Position numbers and translations under genes: made by a program | Origin: an uncultured Chloroflexota bacterium | GTDB taxonomy: Bacteria; Chloroflexota; UBA4733 | Direction of reading: 5' to 3' | Length of the DNA stretch: 12,475 bases | NCBI GenBank assembly: GCA_937967325.1 | Contig: CALBSQ010000238.1 | Location: forward strand, 1 to 12,475 | The notes under the pieces: model-generated | Seen by the model: only the letters and a program-made list of their open reading frames with translations | The model's database searches: none | What the model was told of the DNA's origin: nothing | Shown: positions 6,799 to 12,475 of the stretch, one piece after another | Layout: each line of letters opens with the position of its first letter | How positions within the stretch are numbered: position 1 is the stretch's first letter

Positions 6799-7197
6799 GT
6801 CGACGATCTCCTTTCACTGCGCTTCTCACCAATGTCACCGGACTATGCCCGCCACCCCGGCGCATCCGGAACTTCCGCCGGCCCGCCCTCGCAGTCCCCG
6901 CCATAATTCAGATTATTCGCCATGGATGGCGAGAACTACCAATGACTGTAGCTAGTATTACCAAGATCGCTCGTATTGTCAACGATCGCCTGGTCCACAT
7001 CGGATCGTGGTCGCGGCCGTGCCCAGGTGTCCACGTGCCGACTCGCCTTCCGTGTGATGGACGTGTTCGTCCCGGGTCGATCACCGTTTCAGCGAAGGGC
7101 TACGCGACGGGCTCAACCCGCCGCTGGGCAGTACAATTTGGTAGCTGCGGGCCGGTATGGTCGCCGGCGACAGCCATTTTCCTCGGAGGACGCTGGA
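6799..7197. other. Divergent intergenic region, 399 bp
   Basis: The gap separates the minus-strand SHOCT-like gene from the plus-strand Cys-rich gene. It is locally less GC-rich around 6900-6990. A minus-strand promoter is visible near 6955-6982, and a weak plus-strand -10 (TACAAT, 7132-7137) without a good -35. The frame of the Cys-rich gene stays open upstream into this gap, but that stretch has no ribosome site and no protein-like character. Nothing else was recognised. Confidence 0.5.
6954..6982 (-). promoter_or_regulatory. Sigma70-type promoter of the SHOCT-like repeat gene
   Basis: On the minus strand there is a perfect TTGACA (6982-6977), then 16 bp, then TAATAC (6960-6955), or AATACT at 17 bp. 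The predicted transcript start is near 6947, giving a leader of about 150 nt before the ATG at 6798. Confidence 0.55.
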
Positions 7198-7527
7198 ATG
7201 AGCACGCAGGAAGGGACCGATCAGGAGTTGCGCAAGCTACCCGTGGCATGCACGCTTGGCGCTGCGCAGCGGCTGACCCGGCAAGACGAGATCGCCCGGC
7301 TCTTCAACAGACGGTCGGAGGTCCGAGAACTGGATGACGGCTACGCCGTGCGATTTGCCGGCGCCAATGACGAGGCGGAGGCTCTGCTGCGCTTCATTGC
7401 CAGTGAGCGCGCCTGCTGCCCTTTCTTCACCTTCGAGCTGGTCTTCGAGGAGGGACAAGGACCGCTGTGGCTGCGCCTTCGCGGGCCGGAAGGCACAAAG
7501 GAGATCGTGGAGGCCATGCTGGCCTGA
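7198..7527 (+). CDS. Small conserved protein with Cys and Cys-Cys motifs
   Basis: A 109-residue soluble protein of unknown function. Visible features are PVACTL (Cys18), a central charged helix, DGYAVRFAG, and the motif ASERACCPFFTFEL with paired Cys73-Cys74, ending in a WLRLRGPEGTKEIVEAML tail. I recall small proteins with the same order (ACTL ... rF ... ExxCCxFxxF ... L.v.GPeG), usually annotated hypothetical. The conserved cysteines suggest metal or thiol binding, but this is inference. ATG 7198 was chosen because GGAGG lies 8 nt upstream; the frame extends 222 nt further but without support. The downstream amidohydrolase starts 13 nt after the stop, so the two are probably co-transcribed. 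Confidence 0.75.
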   Translation: MSTQEGTDQELRKLPVACTLGAAQRLTRQDEIARLFNRRSEVRELDDGYAVRFAGANDEAEALLRFIASERACCPFFTFELVFEEGQGPLWLRLRGPEGTKEIVEAMLA

Positions 7528-7540
7528 GGGGGGACCACTT

Positions 7541-8791
7541 GTGAGCGCTCAATCGGACGCCGTCCGCCTGGATCTGATCTTGAAGGGCGGACACGTCATC
7601 GATCCAAGCAATGGCATCGACGGCGTCATGGACTTGGGCATCGCCGATCACAAGATCGCGCGGGTGGCCCGTAATATCCCGACCACAATGACAGACCAAA
7701 TGCTGGACCTGACCGGCGCCTACGTGACGCCTGGCCTCATCGATATGCATTGTCACGTCTGCACCAGTCACCCGCGCTCGCGACTGTCCGTGCCGGCTGG
7801 GGCGCATTGCTTCCCTTCCGGCGTGACGACCGCGGTCGACGCCGGCACTTCGGGCTGGCGGGACTTCGCCGAGTTCAAGGCACAGGTCATCGACCGCTCC
7901 CCCGTGCGCATACTGTCCTACGTCAATATCGTGGGACAGGGAATGGGCGGCGCTTGGGAGCACGAGTCGTCGGAGATGCGGCCCAAGCTAGCCGCCGCCG
8001 TGGCCGAGGAGTATGGCGATGTCGTCGTCGGCATCAAGACGGCGCACTACTGGGCCGGCCGGGATTTCGACGCGGCCCACCCTCCGTGGCTCGCTGTGGA
8101 CGCGGCGATCGAGGCCGCGCACATGTGCGGCAAGCCGGTCATGGTGGACTTTTTCCCGCATCCCACCGAGCGCCCCTACCCCAGGCTCATCCTGGAGAAG
8201 CTTCGCGCCGGCGACATCCACACGCACGTCTTCGCGCAGCAATTCCCGGTCCTCGACGAACGCGCCCGTGTCAATGACTTCATGTTTCGGGCCCGCGACC
8301 GCGGCGTGATCTTTGACCTTGGGCATGGCGCGGCCAGCTTTTGGTATCGCAACGCGGCGCCCGCGATCGAACAAGGCTTCGCACCCGACTCGATCAGCAC
8401 GGACCTCCACACCGGGAATGTCAACGGCTCCGTGTTTGACATGCTGACGACGGTGAGCAAGTGTCTGAATCTGGGCCTGACGCTGGCCGATGTCATCGCC
8501 CGCTCCACGACGGCGCCGGCCGCGGAAATTGGGCATCCGGAGCTGGGCACGCTGGCCGTCGGCTCCGCCGCCGACGTGGCGGTCTTCCGGCTGGACCAAG
8601 GTGACTTCTCCTTCGTCGATTGCGGGCAGTCGAGGCTTGCCGGCCGGCAGAAGCTGATCTGCTTGTTGACGCTGCGAGCAGGTCAATGCGTCTACAACCC
8701 CACGGGAATAGGGCTGCCGGAATGGACCGACTCTCCGGAGCGCTACTGGTGGGACCCCGCCAGAAAACGGTCTACTCGGCCGACCTCGTGA
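7541..8791 (+). CDS. Amidohydrolase/deacetylase-family metallohydrolase (COG3964-like)
   Basis: A 416-residue cytoplasmic metal-dependent hydrolase of the amidohydrolase superfamily, of the dihydroorotase/deacetylase-like group. It opens with the small beta-domain start LDLILKGGHVIDPSNGIDGV and then YVTPGLIDMHCHV, whose His70-x-His72 is the first metal pair. GIKTAHYW at 164-171 holds the probable carboxylated Lys166; DIHTHVF (His227/His229) and STDLHTGN (Asp288) supply the remaining metal and catalytic residues. MVDFFPHP replaces the more common MVH.. segment, as in one subgroup. The C-terminal 'LGTLAVGSAADVAVFRL' is the standard closing motif. The start GTG 7541 lies behind a GAGGGGGG Shine-Dalgarno. 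Characterised relatives deacetylate small amides or esters; the substrate here is not predictable. Confidence 0.88.
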   Translation: MSAQSDAVRLDLILKGGHVIDPSNGIDGVMDLGIADHKIARVARNIPTTMTDQMLDLTGAYVTPGLIDMHCHVCTSHPRSRLSVPAGAHCFPSGVTTAVDAGTSGWRDFAEFKAQVIDRSPVRILSYVNIVGQGMGGAWEHESSEMRPKLAAAVAEEYGDVVVGIKTAHYWAGRDFDAAHPPWLAVDAAIEAAHMCGKPVMVDFFPHPTERPYPRLILEKLRAGDIHTHVFAQQFPVLDERARVNDFMFRARDRGVIFDLGHGAASFWYRNAAPAIEQGFAPDSISTDLHTGNVNGSVFDMLTTVSKCLNLGLTLADVIARSTTAPAAEIGHPELGTLAVGSAADVAVFRLDQGDFSFVDCGQSRLAGRQKLICLLTLRAGQCVYNPTGIGLPEWTDSPERYWWDPARKRSTRPTS

Positions 8792-8891
8792 GCTTGGGCA
8801 GAGCGGCAGCTCACGATCCACTATCAGCCGGATGGCGGCCCTGCCTTCATTGAGCCATAATAACACTGTAACGGCTAAACTGGAGATCGAT

Positions 8892-8931
8892 GGCCGTACG
8901 AAGGCGGCTTTCCTCTCGCCTTCGTACGGCC
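8892..8931 (+). terminator. Strong perfect hairpin after the amidohydrolase
   Basis: Arms 8892-8906 and 8917-8931 are perfectly complementary over 15 nt, with a 10-nt pyrimidine-rich loop. No T-run follows. Its place about 100 nt after the amidohydrolase stop suggests a transcription terminator or 3'-end stabiliser. Confidence 0.5.
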
Positions 8932-8963
8932 GCTAGCCGCGTGAGTCGGATAGGGATTTGGTA

Positions 8964-8996
8964 GGAGGAGCGGCGCAGGTGTGATGCCACTCCTCC
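8964..8996. repeat. Imperfect hairpin
   Basis: GGAGGAG (8964-8970) pairs with CTCCTCC (8990-8996), and an inner GG..CA/TGCC pairing with a bulge extends the stem. Its role is unknown. Confidence 0.3.
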
Positions 8997-9128
8997 CCCG
9001 TGATAGCGTCCTAAGCGGGCTATAAGACTACATCTCGTGCTCCGTCGGTGGGTCGGCAGTCAACCTCTCCGCTACAATTGATGATGTCTGATGTTGTCGT
9101 CGGATTGCCATAGGTGCAGGATATCCCG

Positions 9129-9734
9129 GTGTCGGCGGATACGGTTCAGCGCATCTACGAGCGGCTGCGCCAGGACGGGCAGTTTCGCGATGCCTTTCTG
9201 GCTGCGCCGTTGGCGATACTGGCGACCTTTGACCTGACCGTAGAGGAGCGGCGTCAGTTGGTGCTGCCTAACTTCAGTTGGTTGGTCGACGGACGGCTGG
9301 CTGGTATGGCGCGCCCTCGGAGCCCCGACGCGATCAGCGCGTTATCCGGATTGGGTGTGAGAGCGATCATCAGCCTGACCGAATCGCCGCTCCCAGCGAG
9401 CTTGATCGGCGGGACTAACATTTCCAGCAGGCACATCGCTGTGGCCGATTTCTCCGCGCCGACGATGGCGCAGGCGCGTGAGGCGGTGGCCGCGATCAAG
9501 GCCTACCTTGACGACGACATGCCGGTCGCCGTGCATTGTGGTGCGGGACTGGGTCGTACGGGTACCGTGCTGGCCTGCTACCTCGTCTCCCTTGGCCTCG
9601 GAGCCGCGGACGCCCTCGCCCGCGTCCGGTCCAAGCGCCCCGGATCGGTGGAGACGCCGGGCCAGGAGGCTGTCGTGGCGGCCTACGAGCGGGCTGGCGT
9701 TCGGCCGGCGGCGTCCACCCCTGATAGAGCTTGA
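9129..9734 (+). CDS. DUSP23-like protein tyrosine phosphatase with N-terminal extension
   Basis: A 201-residue cysteine phosphatase. From residue 48, NFSWLVDGRLAGMARPRSP, then LGVRAIISLTES, a VADFSAP loop with Asp107 as likely general acid, and the PTP signature HCGAGLGRTG (Cys137, Arg143), match the order in human DUSP23 (NFSWVLPGRLAGLALPR ... VHCALGFGRTGTMLACYLV ... RPGSIET). The match continues through LACYLVS and RPGSVETPGQEAV. Residues 1-46 form an extra helical region (Tyr-Glu-Arg-Leu, FRDAFLAAPLAILATFDLTVEE) that animal DUSP23 lacks. It resembles the 'F...fl.dP..aL..fgLt.eE' pattern of Nif11/LigA-like helical domains. GTG 9129 was chosen because AGGA lies 7 nt upstream; GTG 9114, directly after an in-frame TAG, would add five residues. 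Substrates are unknown. Confidence 0.88.
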   Translation: MSADTVQRIYERLRQDGQFRDAFLAAPLAILATFDLTVEERRQLVLPNFSWLVDGRLAGMARPRSPDAISALSGLGVRAIISLTESPLPASLIGGTNISSRHIAVADFSAPTMAQAREAVAAIKAYLDDDMPVAVHCGAGLGRTGTVLACYLVSLGLGAADALARVRSKRPGSVETPGQEAVVAAYERAGVRPAASTPDRA

Positions 9735-9760
9735 GTAAAGGAGCGGGCCTTGCCATCGGA

Positions 9761-9858
9761 GGGTAGGGGCGGGTCTCTGTGCCCGCCCTGGTATCCGCCC
9801 CCATCGAGGACCCTGCTGGTGCGGTAGGCAGGGCGGGCACAGAGACCCGCCCCTACCC
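9761..9858. repeat. Long palindromic intergenic element, 30-nt perfect arms
   Basis: Bases 9761-9790 and 9829-9858 are perfect reverse complements (30 nt), enclosing a 38-nt centre. The arms are G/C-rich with the core GGGTCTCTGTGCCCGCC. The element starts 26 nt after the phosphatase stop. It is far longer than a terminator needs to be and resembles REP/BIME-like or MITE-like elements that are dispersed in some bacterial genomes. Dispersal cannot be seen from one window. Confidence 0.75.
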
Positions 9859-9905
9859 ACGTCGGATCGAAAATGCCGACTAATCGCTGAATCTCGCTAG
9901 GTCAG

Positions 9906-9948
9906 ACGGCGGCCTAGCCGGTTGACTAGGCGGCAAGCCGCCGTTTTG
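9906..9948 (+). terminator. Possible intrinsic terminator before the protease gene
   Basis: ACGGCGGC (9906-9913) pairs with GCCGCCGT (9937-9944), with an inner CCTAG/CTAGG stem possible, followed by TTTTG. It probably ends transcripts of the phosphatase unit. The T-run is short. Confidence 0.45.
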
Positions 9949-10031
9949 TAGGATGTCACCGCCAGCGCCCGGCGGCTATGCTCCACCAGGGTGATCAAGA
10001 CCCGATACGTATACGGAGTGGACGGGGAAAT

Positions 10032-10937
10032 ATGAGCGCTGCGCGGGCTGCGGTAATCGGTACGGACGATGGGTTGGTCGCGGCATTCGCCGCCCTAGCC
10101 GAGCGGGTTCGGATGAGCGTGGTGGAGGTCCGGACCGATGGCCATGGGGCCGGCGCGGGGACGATCTGGCGCGACAACGGCACGATTGTCACAAACCACC
10201 ACGTGGCGCGGCGTGACCGCGCTGAGGTGATCCTGCCGGATGGCCGAGCCTTGCCGGCGCCGGTCGTGGCGCGTGATCCGCGGAACGATTTGGCCGTGCT
10301 CCGTGTCGCCGCAACCGGTCTGCCGGCCCTGCCGTCAGGTCCGGAAGCGGAGCTTCGCCCCGGCGCATTGGTGCTGGCTCTTGGTCACCCGTTGGGAGTA
10401 CGGGGCGTCGCCACGATTGGCGTCGTACACGCGGGTCTCGGCGCTACCAGATCGGTAGAGGAACGGGCGCTGATTCGGGCGGACGTGCAACTCGCGCCCG
10501 GTAATTCCGGCGGGCCGCTTGTCGACGCCCAGGGCCGTGTGGTTGGCATCAATTCGATGGTCGCGGGAGGCCTGGCGCTCGCCGTGCCGAGCTACCTCGC
10601 CGAGCGGCTGGTCGCCGGGTTGGAGGACTCCCCACGGCTGGCTGTCGAGGTACAGGATGTCGAGCTGCTGCCTTCCCGGGCGGCGAGTGCTGGGATCGCC
10701 GCCCGCTCAGGCGTCATGATCGTGCTGATTGAGCCCGGAGGACCGGCGGATCGAGCGGGACTGCTCATTGGGGACATCATACTGCACGTTGACGGCCAGG
10801 CGGTGGATGGCGTTGCCACGTTGGGGATGGTGCTCCGCGCGCGCCGGGATCGGACCGCGCGATTCCTTATCCTGCGGGGTCTCCACGTGCAGGAGGTGGT
10901 GATCCCTCCACTGGAGGCGGCAAAGGCAGCGGCCTGA
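10032..10937 (+). CDS. HtrA-like trypsin/PDZ serine protease without visible export signal
   Basis: A 301-residue S1C/HtrA-type protein. The catalytic triad is visible: His57 in TNHHVARRD, Asp86 in DPRNDLAVLRV, and Ser159 in LAPGNSGGPLVDAQGRVVGI. GHPLGVRGVATIGVV is the usual segment between Asp and Ser. Residues 205-295 form a PDZ domain (IAARSGVMIVLIEPGGPADRAG, then LLIGDIILHVDGQAVDG). The length is short for DegP/DegS, and the N-terminus (MSAARAAVIGTDDG...) has no signal peptide or anchor. A frame extension to 9978 adds 18 polar residues and does not supply one. The protein therefore seems cytoplasmic, or exported by another route. ATG 10032 follows a weak GGGG site. It is a single-gene unit bounded by terminator-like structures. 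Confidence 0.88.
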   Translation: MSAARAAVIGTDDGLVAAFAALAERVRMSVVEVRTDGHGAGAGTIWRDNGTIVTNHHVARRDRAEVILPDGRALPAPVVARDPRNDLAVLRVAATGLPALPSGPEAELRPGALVLALGHPLGVRGVATIGVVHAGLGATRSVEERALIRADVQLAPGNSGGPLVDAQGRVVGINSMVAGGLALAVPSYLAERLVAGLEDSPRLAVEVQDVELLPSRAASAGIAARSGVMIVLIEPGGPADRAGLLIGDIILHVDGQAVDGVATLGMVLRARRDRTARFLILRGLHVQEVVIPPLEAAKAAA

Positions 10938-10996
10938 TTCCGTCCCCTCGCTTGGCCGGACCATAACAATACGGGCCAGCAGACGCCGCAACAACC

Positions 10997-11029
10997 GGGT
11001 GCGCATCGCGGTGCGCACCCTCTTTTTAT
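10997..11029 (+). terminator. Intrinsic terminator of the protease gene
   Basis: GGGTGCGCA (10997-11005) and TGCGCACCC (11012-11020) form a perfect 9-bp stem with a 6-nt loop, followed directly by TCTTTTTAT. This is a textbook Rho-independent terminator about 60 nt after the protease stop. Confidence 0.88.
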
Positions 11030-11071
11030 TGCTCCCGATATTGCCCGCTTATTGCTCCCGATATTGCCCGC
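11026..11071. repeat. 23-bp perfect tandem duplication
   Basis: Two adjacent identical 23-bp units (11026-11048 and 11049-11071) begin within the T-run of the preceding terminator. The unit core is TTATTGCTCCCGATATTGCC. It is probably a recent slippage or duplication event. Confidence 0.9.
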
Positions 11072-11112
11072 CAGGTGCGCCACACCGTTACGCGGCCAAC
11101 CTATCACCGATA

Positions 11113-11201
11113 ACGGAGCGCGGGCGTCCCGCCCGCCCGGTAGCGACCGGTAGGGTGGCATCGGAGGAACGGGCCGGGCGGGCGGGACGCCCGCGCTCCG
11201 T
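11113..11201. repeat. Long palindromic intergenic element, 28-nt perfect arms
   Basis: Bases 11113-11140 and 11174-11201 are perfect reverse complements (28 nt) around a 33-nt centre. The arms are almost all G/C (core CGCGGGCGTCCCGCCCGCC). It has the same architecture as the element at 9761-9858 but different arm sequence, so the two may belong to different families of palindromic repeats. Confidence 0.75.
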
Positions 11202-11267
11202 GGCCCGCCACCCTCGCCCATTGCTTGTCGCAAAAGTCGGTACCGCGCCTATTGGTCGCCCATTCTC

Positions 11268-11295
11268 TTGACAGGGGGAATGGGCGTAGTATGAT
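11268..11295 (+). promoter_or_regulatory. Near-consensus sigma70 promoter of the large binding-protein gene
   Basis: A perfect TTGACA (11268-11273), a 16-bp spacer and TATGAT (11290-11295). The predicted start is near 11302, leaving a leader of about 168 nt. This is the strongest promoter in the window. Confidence 0.75.
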
Positions 11296-11469
11296 TAGCC
11301 GCACCATGAACGAGCGAAGGTGCAGCCGGCCCACGGTGAAGATGGAAGTCTGAGTGGGTCGAATTCTGTTGCCTTCCTTGTCACCCGCCGGCAATGGACG
11401 CCTTGGAGGTCGTGGGGCAGATCGGACTAGCCTGTCCCTCGGTGTCGGCCGTACTGGAGGTTCCCGCCC

Positions 11470-12475
11470 ATGACAGTCGTGGAAGCCGCTGCCGTCGCTC
11501 TTCTGTCCTCGCTGGTTGTGCCGGCATGGGCGCTTCGCCGCCGGTGGCTGCCGGCATTGAGGCGTCCTGACGCTCGAGTTGTTCGCCGCAACAGCGCCCG
11601 GCTCAGCGCCGTGGCCGCGCTGCTGCTCCTTCTGTCGACGCCCGCTGGATTCGGAGCGGGACCTGCCTTCGCCGGCAGCGCCGCGCCACTGGCGGCCGAT
11701 GCCGCGACCCCAACGCCAACGGCGGCCGCGTCGACGGCCGCGACGCCGGCGCCCAAGACAACGCCGGCGGCCTCCTCGCAGACCACGGCCGCCCAGAAGG
11801 AGGCGGAGCCCGGCCTCAACGTTGGCTACGGCCCCGAAGAGCCGTACTACAGCGATGTGCTGGCCGGCTGGCAGAAACAGGGCGTTACCGACGCCACGCA
11901 GACGATCGACCTACCCGTGCTGAAGTATTCCGACTCCAACGGCGGCACCTATTGTCAGCCGCTCACCACGTCGCCCAACGCCGCGACCGGACCCGGCGCC
12001 CAGTCGCTCTCCGCCAGCGGTGACACCTGTGTGCCGGCCAGTCCCGGCAGTCAACCGCCTCCCGCGACCGTCGGCAACACCAATCCGGAGGCGGGTAACG
12101 TCCAAAATTGCGTCGCCAACATCAACGACGGGTCGGGCCAGCAGGGCTATTGCAACGCCACCATCGAAGGTAAGTCCAATGTACTGCTCTGGAACAATGA
12201 GGACGGTTATCTCACCTGGAAGTTCGACGTGCCTCAAGCCGGGCTGTACAACTTGGAGGCCAACTACTACAACGTGCCCGGCAAGGATGCCACGATTGGC
12301 CGCGAGGTACTGATCGACGACAAGTTTCAATATTTGGAGGCGCATCGCGTCGCCTTCGATCGCGTGTGGGTGAACGCCGGACCGGTGACGGTGGACAACC
12401 AGGGCAACGACATCCGGCCGCCGGTCAAGGAGCAGCACGTCTGGCAGACGCAACGCGCCAACGACTCCTTGGGCA
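11470..12475 (+). CDS. Large extracellular solute-binding-type protein, N-terminal part (runs off window)
   Basis: An open frame of 335 codons with no stop before the window edge. ATG 11470 is preceded by GGAGG 9 nt upstream, and an in-frame TAG lies at 11428-11430. The N-terminus has a hydrophobic stretch (residues 2-22), then a basic region and a second hydrophobic segment (about 46-64) ending in an AFA-type signal cleavage site. A Thr/Pro/Ala linker follows (about 75-108). From about residue 240 the pattern LTWKFDVPQAGLYNLEANYY, VLIDDKFQYLEA, AFDRVWVNAG and DNQGNDIRPPVKEQHVWQ matches the region found in big Paenibacillus-type solute-binding proteins ('Y.i.v.Y.p...G....iIDG..Pf.ea....f.R.W.......D..GNdirP.q.E...W'). 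It is probably the binding component of another sugar importer. The binding domain proper, and any permeases, would lie beyond the window. Confidence 0.75.
   Translation, partial: MTVVEAAAVALLSSLVVPAWALRRRWLPALRRPDARVVRRNSARLSAVAALLLLLSTPAGFGAGPAFAGSAAPLAADAATPTPTAAASTAATPAPKTTPAASSQTTAAQKEAEPGLNVGYGPEEPYYSDVLAGWQKQGVTDATQTIDLPVLKYSDSNGGTYCQPLTTSPNAATGPGAQSLSASGDTCVPASPGSQPPPATVGNTNPEAGNVQNCVANINDGSGQQGYCNATIEGKSNVLLWNNEDGYLTWKFDVPQAGLYNLEANYYNVPGKDATIGREVLIDDKFQYLEAHRVAFDRVWVNAGPVTVDNQGNDIRPPVKEQHVWQTQRANDSLG

Larger units (their letters stand above)
8792..9128. other. Intergenic region with two hairpins, 337 bp
   Basis: This gap follows the amidohydrolase and precedes the phosphatase. It contains a perfect 15-bp hairpin (8892-8931), a weaker one (8964-8996) and a possible -10 (TACAAT, 9073-9078) with no good -35. 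No RNA gene or riboswitch that I recognise is present. Confidence 0.5.
10938..11469. other. Intergenic region, 532 bp, rich in structure
   Basis: In order this gap holds an intrinsic terminator, a 23-bp tandem duplication, a 28-nt-arm palindrome, a near-consensus promoter and a leader of about 168 nt before the final gene. The leader contains a 15-codon ATG reading frame (11306-11353) starting a few bases after the predicted transcript start. It has no Shine-Dalgarno and is probably fortuitous. Confidence 0.6.

Noticed and set aside
6976..7197. N-terminal extension of the Cys-rich small protein
   Set aside because: The extension is Arg-rich and unstructured, and GGAGG precedes ATG 7198, where family-like sequence begins.
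11306..11353. 15-codon leader peptide after the strong promoter
   Set aside because: It has no Shine-Dalgarno and no run of regulatory codons; a chance frame is likely. Kept only as a note in the intergenic entry.
11911..12453. Minus-strand open frame at the right end
   Set aside because: It lies opposite the large binding-protein gene, which has a signal sequence, linker, family motifs and a promoter.

Overview
This window is high-GC bacterial chromosome. I think it comes from a Chloroflexota-type organism, possibly near Thermomicrobia/Sphaerobacter, with moderate confidence. The reasons are a twin-arginine-like lipoprotein solute-binding protein with a long Ala/Ser/Thr linker, a very large-type sugar-binding protein, GC-rich intergenic palindromes and SHOCT-like/repeat proteins. 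No rRNA, tRNA, CRISPR array, transposase or phage gene was seen.

Left block, minus strand (about 199-2661). Reading in transcription order there is a thioredoxin-like protein of about 409 aa whose frame is interrupted once by an in-frame TGA, then a histidine-phosphatase-superfamily protein, then ribosomal protein S20 (rpsT) with a hairpin just after its stop. The TGA sits at residue 70 in a Cys-Thr-X context, both sides of the stop are one continuous thioredoxin-like protein, and a small hairpin with a GU-starting loop lies about 20 nt downstream. It is best read as selenocysteine. Conventional gene calling would split this gene or lose its N-terminus.

Centre-left, plus strand (2755-6257). 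A sugar-type (CUT1) ABC importer operon encodes two permeases and a lipoprotein solute-binding protein. No ATPase is encoded here, so a shared ATPase elsewhere is implied. It converges, with only 7 nt between stop codons, on a minus-strand gene for a SHOCT-like protein carrying four 29-residue repeats. That gene has a good upstream promoter and a leader of about 150 nt.

Centre-right, plus strand (7198-10937). A small Cys-rich conserved protein and a COG3964-type amidohydrolase are closely spaced (13 nt) and probably co-transcribed. Next come a DUSP23-like tyrosine phosphatase with an extra N-terminal helical region, and an HtrA-like serine protease with one PDZ domain but no visible export signal. 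Intergenic gaps here hold strong hairpins, including a 30-nt-arm perfect palindrome.

Right end (10938-12475). After a clear intrinsic terminator there is a 23-bp perfect tandem duplication, a second long palindrome (28-nt arms) and a near-consensus sigma70 promoter. These lead into a gene that is open at the window edge and resembles the N-terminal part of the large Paenibacillus-type extracellular solute-binding proteins. It has no stop codon in the window, so it is easy to miss.
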